Assembly: GCA_035911095.1 (NCBI GenBank) | Contig: JAMHWF010000077.1 | Coordinates: forward strand, 186,001-250,000 | Length of the DNA: 64,000 bases | Origin: JAMHWF01 sp035911095 | GTDB lineage: Bacteria > Pseudomonadota > Gammaproteobacteria > Burkholderiales > Burkholderiaceae_C | Reading direction: 5' to 3' | Part shown: positions 1 to 8,695 of the stretch, piece by piece | How the letters are laid out: every line of letters begins with the position of its first letter | How positions within the stretch are numbered: the stretch's first letter is position 1 | The notes under the pieces: model-generated | What the model was told of the DNA's origin: nothing | What the model saw: only the letters and a program-made list of their open reading frames with translations | Databases searched by the model: none | Position numbers and translations under genes: made by a program

Positions 1-74
1 GGAGCGAAGGCCGCAAGCCCGAGGGCGCGGTCGACTTCTCGCCCTCGGTGCTGATGCCTGATCCCGGGGCCTGA
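1..74 (+). CDS. 3' tail of an unidentified upstream gene (partial)
   Basis: The third frame is open from the left edge to a TGA at 72-74 and reads as a plausible protein tail ending in FSPSVLMPDPGA. It converges on zwf, whose stop lies only 5 bp away. Too little is visible to name the product. The other two plus frames also reach stops nearby, so the frame was chosen only on its codon and residue make-up. Confidence 0.3.
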   Translation, partial: SEGRKPEGAVDFSPSVLMPDPGA

Positions 75-79
75 GGCGC

Positions 80-1546
80 TCAGCTCCCGCTCAGGTTCGG
101 GTCGCGCCACACCCGCTCGAAGGGCAGGCGCCAGGCGTTCGGCGCGATCAGCTGGTGGATCGGCTTGGGGCCCCAGGAGCCGGGTTCGTACAGGCGCACC
201 GGCGGCGGTGACTCGATCAGCGGCGTCGAGATGTCCCACAGCCGCTCGATGCCCTCGGCGGTGGTGAACAGCGTGCGGTCGCCGCGCATCGCGTCGAGGA
301 TCAGGCGCTCGTAGGCCTCGAGCACGTCGCCGATCATCCCGGTGTCGCGCATCGCGAACTGCAGGCTCAGCTTGTCGAGCCGCATGCCCGGGCCCGGACG
401 CTTGCCGTAGAACGAGAGCGACATCTTCGACGCGTCGGCGAGGTCGAAGGTCAGGTGGTCCGGCCCCTGGGAGCCGACGCCGGAGCCGGGCGGGAACATG
501 CTCTTCGGCGGCTCGCGGAAGGCGATCGAGATGATCCGCTGCCCCTCGGCCAGGCGCTTGCCGGTGCGCAGGTAGAAGGGCACGCCGGCCCAGCGCCAGT
601 TGTCGATGTGGCACTTCATCGCGATGAAGGTCTCGGTGTCGCTCTCGGGGTCGACGCCTTCCTCGCGCCGGTAGCCGCTGTACTGGCCGCGCACGACGTG
701 GGCCGGCTGGACCGGCAGCATCGAGCGGAAGACCTTGTTCTTCTCCTCGCTGATCGGCTGCGGCTCGAGCGCGGTCGGAGCCTCCATCGCCATGAAGCCG
801 AGGATCTGGAACAGGTGCGTGACGACCATGTCGCGGTAGGCGCCGGTCTGCTCGTAGAAGCCGGCGCGCTTGCCCAGGCCGAGCGTCTCGGGCACGTCGA
901 TCTGCACGTGGTCGATGAAGTTGCGGTTCCAGATCGGCTCGAACAGGCCGTTGCCGAAGCGGAAGGCGAGGATGTTCTGCGCCGGCTCCTTGCCGAGGAA
1001 GTGGTCGATGCGGAAGACCTGCTCCTCGGCGAACACCTCGTGCAGCCTTGCATTCAGCGCCACCGCGCTCTCGAGGTCGGTGCCGAAGGGCTTCTCCATC
1101 ACGATGCGCGAGCCCTCGACCAGGCCGGCCTCGCCGAGCAGCCGCACCGCCGGCAGCGCGGCGCTCGGCGGCACGCTCAGGTAGTGCAGGCGGCGGCTCT
1201 CGCTGCCGATGTCGGCCTCGGCGCGCTCGACCGCGGCCTTCAGCGCGGCCGGCCCGAGGGCGAGCGGGACGTAGTCGAGATGGTTCGCGAAGGCCGCCCA
1301 CGAGGCCTCGTCGACCCGGCGGCTCGCGAACTCGTCGAGCGCGGCGCGCGCGAAGCCACGGAACGCCTCGGGAGAGAACTCGTCGAGCGAGACGCCGATG
1401 ACGCGGCTGTTCGGAATGAAGCCCGCGCTCGCCAGGTGGTACAGGCCCGGCAGCAGCTTGCGCCGGGCCAGGTCGCCGGTGGCGCCGAACAGCACGACGA
1501 CCTGCGGGAACCGGGGCCCGACGCCGGGCGGAGGGCGCTTCGCCAC
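80..1546 (-). CDS. zwf: Glucose-6-phosphate 1-dehydrogenase
   Basis: The product oxidises glucose-6-phosphate to 6-phosphogluconolactone in the cytoplasm, the entry step of the oxidative pentose phosphate and Entner-Doudoroff routes. The 488-residue length is normal for the family. The N-terminal dinucleotide fold carries FGATGDLARRK near residue 20. The substrate and catalytic signature RIDHFLGKE lies at residues 179-187, and MEKPFGTD and the C-terminal LRTGKRL segment also fit. ATG at 1546 is used. A transglutaminase-like gene lies 175 bp upstream on the same strand. No pgl or edd gene is visible beside it. The identification is firm; whether NADP or NAD is preferred cannot be read. Confidence 0.97.
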   Translation of the reverse strand: MAKRPPPGVGPRFPQVVVLFGATGDLARRKLLPGLYHLASAGFIPNSRVIGVSLDEFSPEAFRGFARAALDEFASRRVDEASWAAFANHLDYVPLALGPAALKAAVERAEADIGSESRRLHYLSVPPSAALPAVRLLGEAGLVEGSRIVMEKPFGTDLESAVALNARLHEVFAEEQVFRIDHFLGKEPAQNILAFRFGNGLFEPIWNRNFIDHVQIDVPETLGLGKRAGFYEQTGAYRDMVVTHLFQILGFMAMEAPTALEPQPISEEKNKVFRSMLPVQPAHVVRGQYSGYRREEGVDPESDTETFIAMKCHIDNWRWAGVPFYLRTGKRLAEGQRIISIAFREPPKSMFPPGSGVGSQGPDHLTFDLADASKMSLSFYGKRPGPGMRLDKLSLQFAMRDTGMIGDVLEAYERLILDAMRGDRTLFTTAEGIERLWDISTPLIESPPPVRLYEPGSWGPKPIHQLIAPNAWRLPFERVWRDPNLSGS

Positions 1547-1721
1547 GGGGCGTGTCTCCAGCGAGGGACCGGGCGGGATGCGCGGCTGCCCACGCAGGCG
1601 GCGTGCAAGTTGGGTGCCACGCGCGGCGTGCCGTGCAGGCCGTCGTCGCGCGCCGGTGCCGGCCGGCGCAACCGGCCCGCGGGCCAGGAGGGCGCGCGCC
1701 GGCGGCGCGGCCCGCGGCGCC

Positions 1722-2528
1722 TCAGGCCGCGCGCGCGAGCACCTGCCCTGCCGGCAGCACCAGCGGGCTCATGCGGGTCATCTCGGCCTGGCCGAAGATC
1801 GTCGCGAACGGCAGGTCGGCCGCGTCGCGGCCGCTGCCGATGCGGATCACGTCGCCGGTCGGCGCCATCGCGGTCGGGTCGAACAGCACCCAGCGGTCTT
1901 CGAGCCAGACCTCGATCAGCGCGTGGAAGTCCGGCGGCGGCGTCTCCCACAGCACGTGGCCGACGACGAAGCGCGCCGGGATGTTCAGCGCGCGGCAGAG
2001 CGCGATCGCCACGTGCGCGTAGTCGCGGCAGACGCCGGTGCGGTTGCGCAGCACGTCCTGCGCGGTACCGTAGGCGAGCGAGGTGCCGATCTGGTAGCGG
2101 ATGTTATGGCGCACCCAGCGGCAGATGCGCTCGACGCGGCGCCAGCCGGCCTCGTGGCTGCCGATCCAGCGCAGCGCGTCGTGGAACAGCAGTTCGGACT
2201 CGACATAGCGGCTGCCGGTGACGAAGGGCAGCACCTCGAGGGGCAGGTGTTCGAGCGGCACCTCGCGCAGGCCTTCCCAGGGCGGCTGGCGCTGGATGTC
2301 GATGCTCGCGCAGTAGCGGATGCTGAAGTCGCCCGGCGGAGGCGAGACGCGCAGCGTGCGCGTGCCCAGCGCGTCGGTGTGGCGGGCGATCGGCACGCGC
2401 GGCAGGGTGGTCAGCAGTTCCGAACGGACGAACTGGTCGTTCGTGAACGCCGCCTCGATCTTGAAGACGAGCGTGCTCGGCGCCGTGACGCGGTAATTCA
2501 GCTCGCAGTCGATGTCGTAGCTCTGCAT
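1722..2528 (-). CDS. Transglutaminase-like cysteine peptidase family protein
   Basis: This 268-residue protein belongs to the bacterial transglutaminase-like superfamily. An N-terminal beta-rich domain (about residues 1-110) precedes the papain-like core. The catalytic triad is visible as Cys167 in GVCRDYAH, His202 in FHALIEVW and Asp217 in LFDPT. No signal peptide is seen, so a cytoplasmic location is inferred. The start at MQSYDIDC (2528) was chosen because the family's N-terminal domain begins there; the upstream in-frame extension is low-complexity and not protein-like. It may be transcribed toward zwf. The substrate is unknown; members act as proteases, peptide N-glycanase-like enzymes or cross-linkers. 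Confidence 0.85.
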   Translation of the reverse strand: MQSYDIDCELNYRVTAPSTLVFKIEAAFTNDQFVRSELLTTLPRVPIARHTDALGTRTLRVSPPPGDFSIRYCASIDIQRQPPWEGLREVPLEHLPLEVLPFVTGSRYVESELLFHDALRWIGSHEAGWRRVERICRWVRHNIRYQIGTSLAYGTAQDVLRNRTGVCRDYAHVAIALCRALNIPARFVVGHVLWETPPPDFHALIEVWLEDRWVLFDPTAMAPTGDVIRIGSGRDAADLPFATIFGQAEMTRMSPLVLPAGQVLARAA

Positions 2529-3035
2529 CTTTCGTGGCCTGCCGGTGGCAGGGCAAGGTCGTTGGGAACAGTCTGCGCGGGTCGGGCACCACGGACCAGA
2601 CGGCACAGGCGCCCGGTCGTGTCAGCCGACGACGACACGGCGGGCAGGTCGCGCGCGGCTTCGGTGAGAGGCCCTGCCCAGGGGGGGTGGTCGCGTCGGT
2701 CGCCGCCGGCGCCAGCGCCCGTGCGGCCTTTCGCAAGCCTGCGGGCGGCGGCAAAGGGGCTGGGGATTGTCCCGCCGGAGGCTTCGCCCGGGTCGGTGCC
2801 AGGGTTGTAACTCAAGGTAAACGACAGGGTCGGAGGCACCCGATCGGCGCATGGGGCGGCCGGCCCGCCCCAAGGTGGCGCGCCGGCGCAGGCGGGGCCG
2901 CGCAAGTGCTCCCGCGCTGCCAACTTTTGCCTCCAGCCGGACGTGGCGGCGTCCGAAGTCACAACGGCATTCGAGTCCGCGGCCGCAAGCCCTGCGCGCC
3001 GGTCTCGGAGCCTGGAACACGCTCAGGAGGATCGG
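2529..3035. other. 507-bp divergent intergenic region
   Basis: This lies between the minus-strand transglutaminase gene and the plus-strand apbE run, so it should hold both promoters. No convincing gene is seen; the open frames are low-complexity shadows. A GC-rich hairpin (arms GGGGCGG and CCGCCCC, 2853-2871) is present. An AGGAGG ribosome-binding site at 3025-3030 serves apbE. No clear -35/-10 pair could be assigned by eye. Confidence 0.6.
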
Positions 3036-4118
3036 GTGACCGCTGCGCCGCACGACACAACGACCGGACCCCGCGCTCCCCGGCGCCGGCGGGCGGCGCG
3101 GGTGCTGGCGCCGCTGCCCACGATCCAGCCGCCCGCCAAGGGCTTCGGCGGCTGGCTGGCACGCGACGAGGCGATCATGGGCACCGCGATCCGCGTCGAG
3201 CTGTGGTGCGAGGACGCCCGGCGCGGCGCCGCCGCGATCGACGCGGTGATGGCGGAGATGCATCGCATCGACCACGCGATGAGCCCGCACAAGCCCGGCT
3301 CGGAGCTGTCGCGCCTGAACCGCGAAGCGGGCGAGGGGCCGTTCGACCTCAGCGAGGAGATGGCCGCGCTGATCGGCCGCGCGCTCGACTTCAGCGCGCT
3401 CACCGGCGGCGCCTTCGACATCAGCTACGCGGCGGCCGGCCGCCTCTACGACTACCGCGCCTGCGTCTGCCCGAACGAGCAGGCGCTCGCCGCGGCACAG
3501 GCGGCGATCGGCTGGCAGTACCTCGAATTCGACCGCGAGGCCTGCACGCTGCGCTTCGCGCGGCCGGGCATGTGCATCGACCTCGGCGGTTTCGCCAAGG
3601 GCTACGCGGTCGACAACGCGAGCGCGATCCTCGCGCGCTTCGGCATCGACCACGCGATGGTCTCGGCCGGCGGCGACAGCCGCGTGATCGGCGACCGGCG
3701 CGGGCGGCCCTGGTCGGTCGCGATCCGCGACCCGCGACGCGCCGACGGCATCGTCGCCGTGCTGCCGCTGGCCGACTGCTCGATCTCGACCTCGGGCGAC
3801 TACGAACGCGCCTTCGTGCGCGACGGCCAGCGCCACCACCACCTGATCGACCCGGCCACCGGCCGCTCGCCGCGCGGCGTGCGCAGCGTGACCGTGCTCT
3901 CCGACGAGGGCCTCACCTGCGAGGCGCTGTCGAAGGCGGTGTTCGTGCTCGGCGTCGAGCGCGGGCTGGCGCTGGTCGACCGCCTGGCCGGCGTCGACGC
4001 CGTCGTGGTCGACCGCGACGGCGTCCTTCACCGCTCGCTCGGGCTCGACGAGGCCTCGCGGCCCGACGACTGCGCCCTCCCGCGCCACAGCGCGTTCCGT
4101 TCCCTCGAGTCCGAATGA
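3036..4118 (+). CDS. apbE: FAD:protein FMN transferase (ApbE family)
   Basis: ApbE enzymes transfer FMN from FAD to a Ser or Thr of exported redox proteins, using Mg2+, on the periplasmic side. Family signatures are present: the DLGGFAKGYA block from residue 182, STSGDYER from residue 251, and HLIDPATGRSP shortly after. The start is GTG at 3036, chosen because AGGAGG sits 5 bp upstream; the ORF could be extended 31 codons to another GTG with no good ribosome-binding site. The N-terminal 40 residues are Arg/Pro-rich with no clear lipobox, so export is uncertain. It is the first gene of the 17-gene run and overlaps the next by an ATGA. No protein with an FMN-binding domain is encoded in the window, so the acceptor is unknown. 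Confidence 0.9.
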   Translation: MTAAPHDTTTGPRAPRRRRAARVLAPLPTIQPPAKGFGGWLARDEAIMGTAIRVELWCEDARRGAAAIDAVMAEMHRIDHAMSPHKPGSELSRLNREAGEGPFDLSEEMAALIGRALDFSALTGGAFDISYAAAGRLYDYRACVCPNEQALAAAQAAIGWQYLEFDREACTLRFARPGMCIDLGGFAKGYAVDNASAILARFGIDHAMVSAGGDSRVIGDRRGRPWSVAIRDPRRADGIVAVLPLADCSISTSGDYERAFVRDGQRHHHLIDPATGRSPRGVRSVTVLSDEGLTCEALSKAVFVLGVERGLALVDRLAGVDAVVVDRDGVLHRSLGLDEASRPDDCALPRHSAFRSLESE

Positions 4119-7100
4119 GTCTGCACCCGACCGGCATCGAACGCGTCGCCGCCTGGCGGCGCCTGGCGCGCGCCGCTTCGCTGGCCTGCCTGGCCGCCGC
4201 GCTGGCGGCCTGCGGCAGCGGCGGCGGCAGCGACGACGACGCGGGCGCCGAGGACCCCGACAGCGACTCGCTGACCGTCGCCGGCGACGTCGCGATCGTC
4301 TACGCCAAGCGCGCCGACACCCTGGTGCTGAACCCGACCGACGGCGCCAACTTCGCGCCGGGCGGCGACCTGATGCTGCGCGTCAAGTCCTCGCCGAGCG
4401 CGGCCGAGGTCAACCTGACCCACGCGATCACGCAGGGCACCGGCGACGCCTCCGACCCGGAGGTCTCGTACGACGGCAAGAAGGTCGTCTTCTCGCTGCG
4501 TTGCCCGGCCGACAACACCTCGACCATCGGCGGCGAGGCGGCCTGCACCGGGCGCTGGAACCTGTGGGAATACGACATGAGCGGCGCCAGCCTCACCGGC
4601 GGCACGCTGCGCCGGCTGACGTCGAGCACCGACCACGACGACGTCGACCCGGCCTACCTGCCGGCCGGCCGCGGCTTCGTCTTCTCGTCCAACCGCCAGG
4701 TCAAGAGCCGCGTCGACCAGGGCCTGGGCCGCGGCTACGTCGCGCTCGACGAGTACGAGCGCGAGCGGGTGCTGAACCTGCACACGATGAAGGCCGACGG
4801 CAGCGACATCCGCCAGATCTCGTTCAACCAGAGCCACGACCGCAACCCGGTGCTGCGACCCAACGGCGACATCATGTTCGCGCGCTGGGAGCACGTGGCG
4901 GACCGCAACCGCTTCGCGATCTTCCGCAGCAAGCCCGACGGCACCGACATGTTCGTGCTGTACGGCGCGCAGAGCCCGGGCAACAGCTTCCTGCACCCGC
5001 GCGACATGGACCCGAAGGGGCGCCACAAGGGCTTCGTCGCCTCCTCGCTGATGCCGCTGCAGCGCACGCAGGAAGGCGGCGGGCTGATGCTGATCGACGT
5101 CGAGAACTACTCCGAGCAGGACACGCCCGCCCGCACCGGCGTGCCGGCGCAGGGCGGCCAGCGCCAGCTCACCGAGCGCGAGCTCAACCTCGAGCGCGGC
5201 CTGTCGCGCTGGGGCCGCATCACCGCGCCGTACCCGCTGTGGGACGGCACCGACCGCATCCTCGTCGCCTACCGGCCCTGCGAGGTGCGGCGCGCCGGCG
5301 TCATCGTCTCCTGCGCGACGCTCAACGACGCCGAGATCGCACGCCTGTCGGACATGACGCGCGCGGCGAACGCCGTCGACGCCGACGAGCTGCAGGACGA
5401 CGTCCCGGCGGCCTACGCGATCTACATGTTCGACCCGGCCCGGCACACCTGGCTCGTCGTCGCCGCGCCGCCGGCCGGCTTCATGTACACCGACCCGGTC
5501 GCCCTGCAGGCGCGCACCGAGCCCAACGCGACCGAGGCGACGCTGCTCGACGAGTCGCTCGCCGACCGCGGCCTCGGCCTGCTCGAGGTGCGCAGCGTCT
5601 ACGACACCGACGGCCTGAACCGCATGGGCGAGGTCATGACCACCGGCGACGACCGGCCCGGCGTCTGCGCGCAGAGCATCGCGATGACCAGCCCCGGCAG
5701 CGACCCGCTCGAGACGCGCGCCGCGGTGCCCGACCTGCTGCGCCTCAAGGACCCGGCCGACCTGGCTTACCGCTGCGCACCGGCGCGCTTCGTGCGCGTG
5801 ACGCGCGGCATCGCCGCCCCGGTCAACTCGACCGGCATGCGCGAGGCGATCGGCGACACCGACTTCGAGATGCAGAAGATCGTCGGCTACGCGCCGGTCG
5901 AGCCGGACGGTTCGTTCAAGATCGAAGTGCCGGCCGACACGCCGCTGGCGATCTCGGTGCTCGACCGCCGCGGCCGCGCGTTCCAGACGCACACCAACTG
6001 GATCCAGGTGCGCCCCGGCGAGCGCCGCACCTGCGACGGCTGCCACAGCCCGCGCCGCGGCGCCTCGCTCAACTCGGGCGCCACCGTCAACACCCAGCCC
6101 GCCGGGCTGCGCGCCGAGCTGACGGCGCAGCACCTGTCGGGCGAGACCATGGCCTCGCTGCGCGCCCGCCTCGACGCGGCGCTGCTGCAGCTGCGCCCGG
6201 ACCCGGTCTACGTCGACGTCTGGGCCGACACGCGCCAGGCCGGGGTGGTCGCCAACCCCTCGCTCGCCTTCCGCTACACCGCCAACACCAACCCGGCCGA
6301 CGACCTCGCGACGCCGGTGCCGGCCAACGGCGTCATCAACTACCCGGTCCACATCCAGCCGCTGTGGACGCGCGACCGCGGCGCCGCCACCTGTGTCAAC
6401 TGCCACGACGGCGACGGCAAGCTCGACCTGCGCGGGACGACCGGCGGCCTGGGCCGGCTGGTCTCCTACGAGTCACTGCTGAACGGCGCGCCGCGGCTCG
6501 ACGCCACGACCGGTCAGCCGGTGGTGCTGATCGAGAACGGCACCCCGGTGCTGCAACGCGAGATCGCGCTGGTGGACTCGCGCTCGGGCTCGGTGCGCAC
6601 CGCCGGCATCGCGCGCAAAAGCCGGCTGACCGAGATCCTCTGGGGCCAGAACCTCTTCGCCGAGGCCGCCGCGCGCAGCGCGCACCCGACGCCGCCGGCG
6701 ACCGCGCCCGACCACGCGACGCTGCTCAACGGCGGCGAGAAGCGCTTGCTCGCCGAGTGGATGGACCTCGGCGCGCAGTACTACAACGACCCGTTCACCG
6801 CCGGCGGCCGTGCGCGCGAGGTCGCGCCGCTCAACCAGCGCCTGTTCAACCAGCTGATCCACCCGATCCTGCAGGCCAGCTGCGCGGCGCGCTGCCACCA
6901 GGCGGTGGGCAGCAACCCGGCGTCCGCCGCCGGGCGCGACTTCCGCGAGAACCGCTACGTGCTGACGGGCAGCGCCGAAGGCGACTACTACGCGACGCTG
7001 AGCCTGGTCCACGACGCCTGCGACGCGGGCGCCAACGCGCTGCTGCGACGGCCCTCGACGGTGCCGCACCCGGCCGGCGCGCTGTCGCAGACGCGCGCGG

Positions 7101-7165
7101 TGCTGCCGGTCGGCAGCGCCTCCTACAACACGATCTCGGCCTGGATCGCCCAGGGGTGCCGGTGA
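4115..7165 (+). CDS. HzsA-like multiheme lipoprotein with beta-propeller-like N-terminal half
   Basis: This 1,016-residue predicted lipoprotein has a lipobox ending LAAC, lipidated Cys33, and a Gly/Ser/Asp linker. The N-terminal half holds PD40/WD40-like repeats (for example DPEVSYDGKKVVFS and DRNPVLRPNGDIMF). The C-terminal half carries three heme c motifs: CDGCH at residue 640, CVNCH at 760 and a longer CAARCH (CX3CH) at 923. This arrangement matches proteins related to the alpha subunit of hydrazine synthase, but nothing else suggests anammox, so that activity should not be assumed. ATG at 4115 overlaps the apbE stop. It is coupled (1-bp overlap) to a second cytochrome-like lipoprotein, so the two probably form an electron-transfer pair in the periplasm or at the outer membrane. 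The electron partner is unknown. Confidence 0.82.
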   Translation: MSLHPTGIERVAAWRRLARAASLACLAAALAACGSGGGSDDDAGAEDPDSDSLTVAGDVAIVYAKRADTLVLNPTDGANFAPGGDLMLRVKSSPSAAEVNLTHAITQGTGDASDPEVSYDGKKVVFSLRCPADNTSTIGGEAACTGRWNLWEYDMSGASLTGGTLRRLTSSTDHDDVDPAYLPAGRGFVFSSNRQVKSRVDQGLGRGYVALDEYERERVLNLHTMKADGSDIRQISFNQSHDRNPVLRPNGDIMFARWEHVADRNRFAIFRSKPDGTDMFVLYGAQSPGNSFLHPRDMDPKGRHKGFVASSLMPLQRTQEGGGLMLIDVENYSEQDTPARTGVPAQGGQRQLTERELNLERGLSRWGRITAPYPLWDGTDRILVAYRPCEVRRAGVIVSCATLNDAEIARLSDMTRAANAVDADELQDDVPAAYAIYMFDPARHTWLVVAAPPAGFMYTDPVALQARTEPNATEATLLDESLADRGLGLLEVRSVYDTDGLNRMGEVMTTGDDRPGVCAQSIAMTSPGSDPLETRAAVPDLLRLKDPADLAYRCAPARFVRVTRGIAAPVNSTGMREAIGDTDFEMQKIVGYAPVEPDGSFKIEVPADTPLAISVLDRRGRAFQTHTNWIQVRPGERRTCDGCHSPRRGASLNSGATVNTQPAGLRAELTAQHLSGETMASLRARLDAALLQLRPDPVYVDVWADTRQAGVVANPSLAFRYTANTNPADDLATPVPANGVINYPVHIQPLWTRDRGAATCVNCHDGDGKLDLRGTTGGLGRLVSYESLLNGAPRLDATTGQPVVLIENGTPVLQREIALVDSRSGSVRTAGIARKSRLTEILWGQNLFAEAAARSAHPTPPATAPDHATLLNGGEKRLLAEWMDLGAQYYNDPFTAGGRAREVAPLNQRLFNQLIHPILQASCAARCHQAVGSNPASAAGRDFRENRYVLTGSAEGDYYATLSLVHDACDAGANALLRRPSTVPHPAGALSQTRAVLPVGSASYNTISAWIAQGCR

Positions 7166-7785
7166 TGGCCACACGTTTCCCGACCCCGCGCCGCCTGCTG
7201 CCGGCCGCGCTGCTCGCCGGCCTGGCCGCGCTCGTCGCCTGCGGCGGCGGCGGCAACCCGGCCGGCAACCCGCCGGACATCGAGAACCCGGGCCTCGAGA
7301 CCGGCAGCCAGGTGCTGTCGTTCGAGTACTTCCAGCGCTGCATCCAGCCGATCTACCTGGCCCAGCTGCGCATCCACCTGAACGGGCGCGAGTCGCTGAA
7401 CACCTGCGCCTCGGCCGGCTGCCACGACAACGCGCATGGCACCGGCGGCGCGCTGCGCATCGTCGGCGACGCGGCGCTGGTCGACCTGGCGGCCACCACG
7501 CCCGAGGCCGCGCGCGCGACCGCGATGTACCGCAACTACCGCAGCTCGCTCGGCTCGGTGCAGTTCAGCTCGCCGGCCGACAGCCGCCTGGTGACCAAGC
7601 CGATGGTGCGCGGCGTGCTGCACGGCGGCGGCCTGATCTTCGAGAGCGAGGCCGACGCCAACGTGCAGCGGATCCTCTACTGGATCGGCCGCCCGCTGCC
7701 CCCCGACCAGGACGAGTTCGGCGTCAACGCGAACCAGATGTTCGACCCGCCGGACGCGACGACCGGCGCCTGCAAGGTGGAATGA
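7165..7785 (+). CDS. Cytochrome c-like lipoprotein with a CX4CH motif
   Basis: The 206-residue product has a lipobox LVAC with Cys26, followed by a Gly-rich linker. A single heme-like motif CASAGCH places Cys81, Cys86 and His87, giving CX4CH rather than the usual CX2CH. Long-spaced motifs are known from some multiheme cytochromes, so heme attachment is plausible but not proven. ATG at 7165 shares its first base with the stop of the HzsA-like gene, indicating translational coupling. The N-terminal part (FQRCIQPIY) resembles the planctomycete-type cytochrome segment seen near the end of the preceding protein. The function is inferred to be electron transfer together with that neighbour. Confidence 0.7.
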   Translation: MATRFPTPRRLLPAALLAGLAALVACGGGGNPAGNPPDIENPGLETGSQVLSFEYFQRCIQPIYLAQLRIHLNGRESLNTCASAGCHDNAHGTGGALRIVGDAALVDLAATTPEAARATAMYRNYRSSLGSVQFSSPADSRLVTKPMVRGVLHGGGLIFESEADANVQRILYWIGRPLPPDQDEFGVNANQMFDPPDATTGACKVE

Positions 7786-8642
7786 CGATGCCTGCCACTC
7801 CTTCGTCGCGCCGCGCCGCCGTGCCGGTGCTCGCGCGGGCGCTGCGCCCGGGCACCTGGCCGCGGTTCGTCCAGGCGCTGTTCCCGATCCTCGCCGGCGC
7901 GTTGCTGGTCGTGATCGGCCTGCTCGGCAGCGCCTCGTCGGCGCGTGCCGCCGAAGCCGAGGCTGGGTCCGGGGCAGAGCGGCTGCAGGTCACCGATCCC
8001 TACCTCGAGCTGCACACCGGCCCGGGGCGCGGCTTCCCGGTCTTCCACGTCACGCTGCGCCACGACTGGGTCGAGGTGCTGCGGCGCCACACCGACTGGT
8101 TCCAGGTGCGCACCGCCGACGGCCGCGAAGGCTGGGTCCACCGCACGCAGCTCGAAAGCACGCTGACGGCGGCCGGCGGCCGCAAGAGCTTCCGCGACCT
8201 GCTGCTCGACGACTACCTGCGCCGGCGCGCGATGTTCGGCGGCTCCTGGGGCGTCTTCAAGTCGGAGCCGACGCTGAAGCTCTGGGGCGGCTACCGCCTG
8301 TCGGACAGCCTCTCGGTCGAGGCGACGCTGGGCCAGGTGCAGGGCAAGTTCTCGGGCACCAGCTACTGGCATGTCGCGCTGACCGCCGACCCCTGGTCGG
8401 AACGCCGCCTCTCGCCCTTCGTCGGCGTCGGCATCGGCCGCCTGAACAACGTGCCCAACGCGAGCCTGGTCGACGCGCGCAGCACCGACGCCAACCTGGC
8501 CCTGGTCATGGCCGGCGTCCGCTGGCACTTCGGCGAGCGCCTCGTGCTGCGCGCCGACTACTCGATCTACACCGGCTTCGTCTCCGACACGCGCTCGCAG
8601 GAGTACCGCGCGCTGACGGCGGGGCTGTCCTTCTTCTTCTGA
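7782..8642 (+). CDS. SH3-domain outer-membrane beta-barrel protein
   Basis: The 286-residue product has an N-terminal hydrophobic export segment ending near ASSARA. A bacterial SH3-like domain follows (about residues 65-125, with LELHTGPGRGFPVFHV and GREGWVHR). The last 130 or so residues alternate polar and hydrophobic residues as in a small outer-membrane barrel, finishing in SFFF; the terminal Phe is the usual BAM recognition residue. ATG at 7782 overlaps the previous stop; a second ATG two codons later is equally possible. The SH3 part could contact peptidoglycan or a partner protein in the same complex. It is followed 53 bp later by a second barrel gene with a similar ending, suggesting a paired role. 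Confidence 0.72.
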   Translation: MTMPATPSSRRAAVPVLARALRPGTWPRFVQALFPILAGALLVVIGLLGSASSARAAEAEAGSGAERLQVTDPYLELHTGPGRGFPVFHVTLRHDWVEVLRRHTDWFQVRTADGREGWVHRTQLESTLTAAGGRKSFRDLLLDDYLRRRAMFGGSWGVFKSEPTLKLWGGYRLSDSLSVEATLGQVQGKFSGTSYWHVALTADPWSERRLSPFVGVGIGRLNNVPNASLVDARSTDANLALVMAGVRWHFGERLVLRADYSIYTGFVSDTRSQEYRALTAGLSFFF

Positions 8643-8695
8643 CCCGGCACGCGCCCGAGCGACCCCGCAGCGCCGCGCCCCTCCGAAAGCACGCC

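Noticed and set aside
6050..6090. SGAT in the HzsA-like protein as an ApbE flavinylation site
   Set aside because: The surrounding residues (ASLNSGATVN) lack the Asp that normally precedes the motif and there is no FMN-binding domain, so the four-residue match is probably chance.
4115..7165. Hydrazine synthase activity (anammox)
   Set aside because: No HzsB/HzsC partners or other anammox genes are present; the similarity is to one subunit's domain arrangement only.
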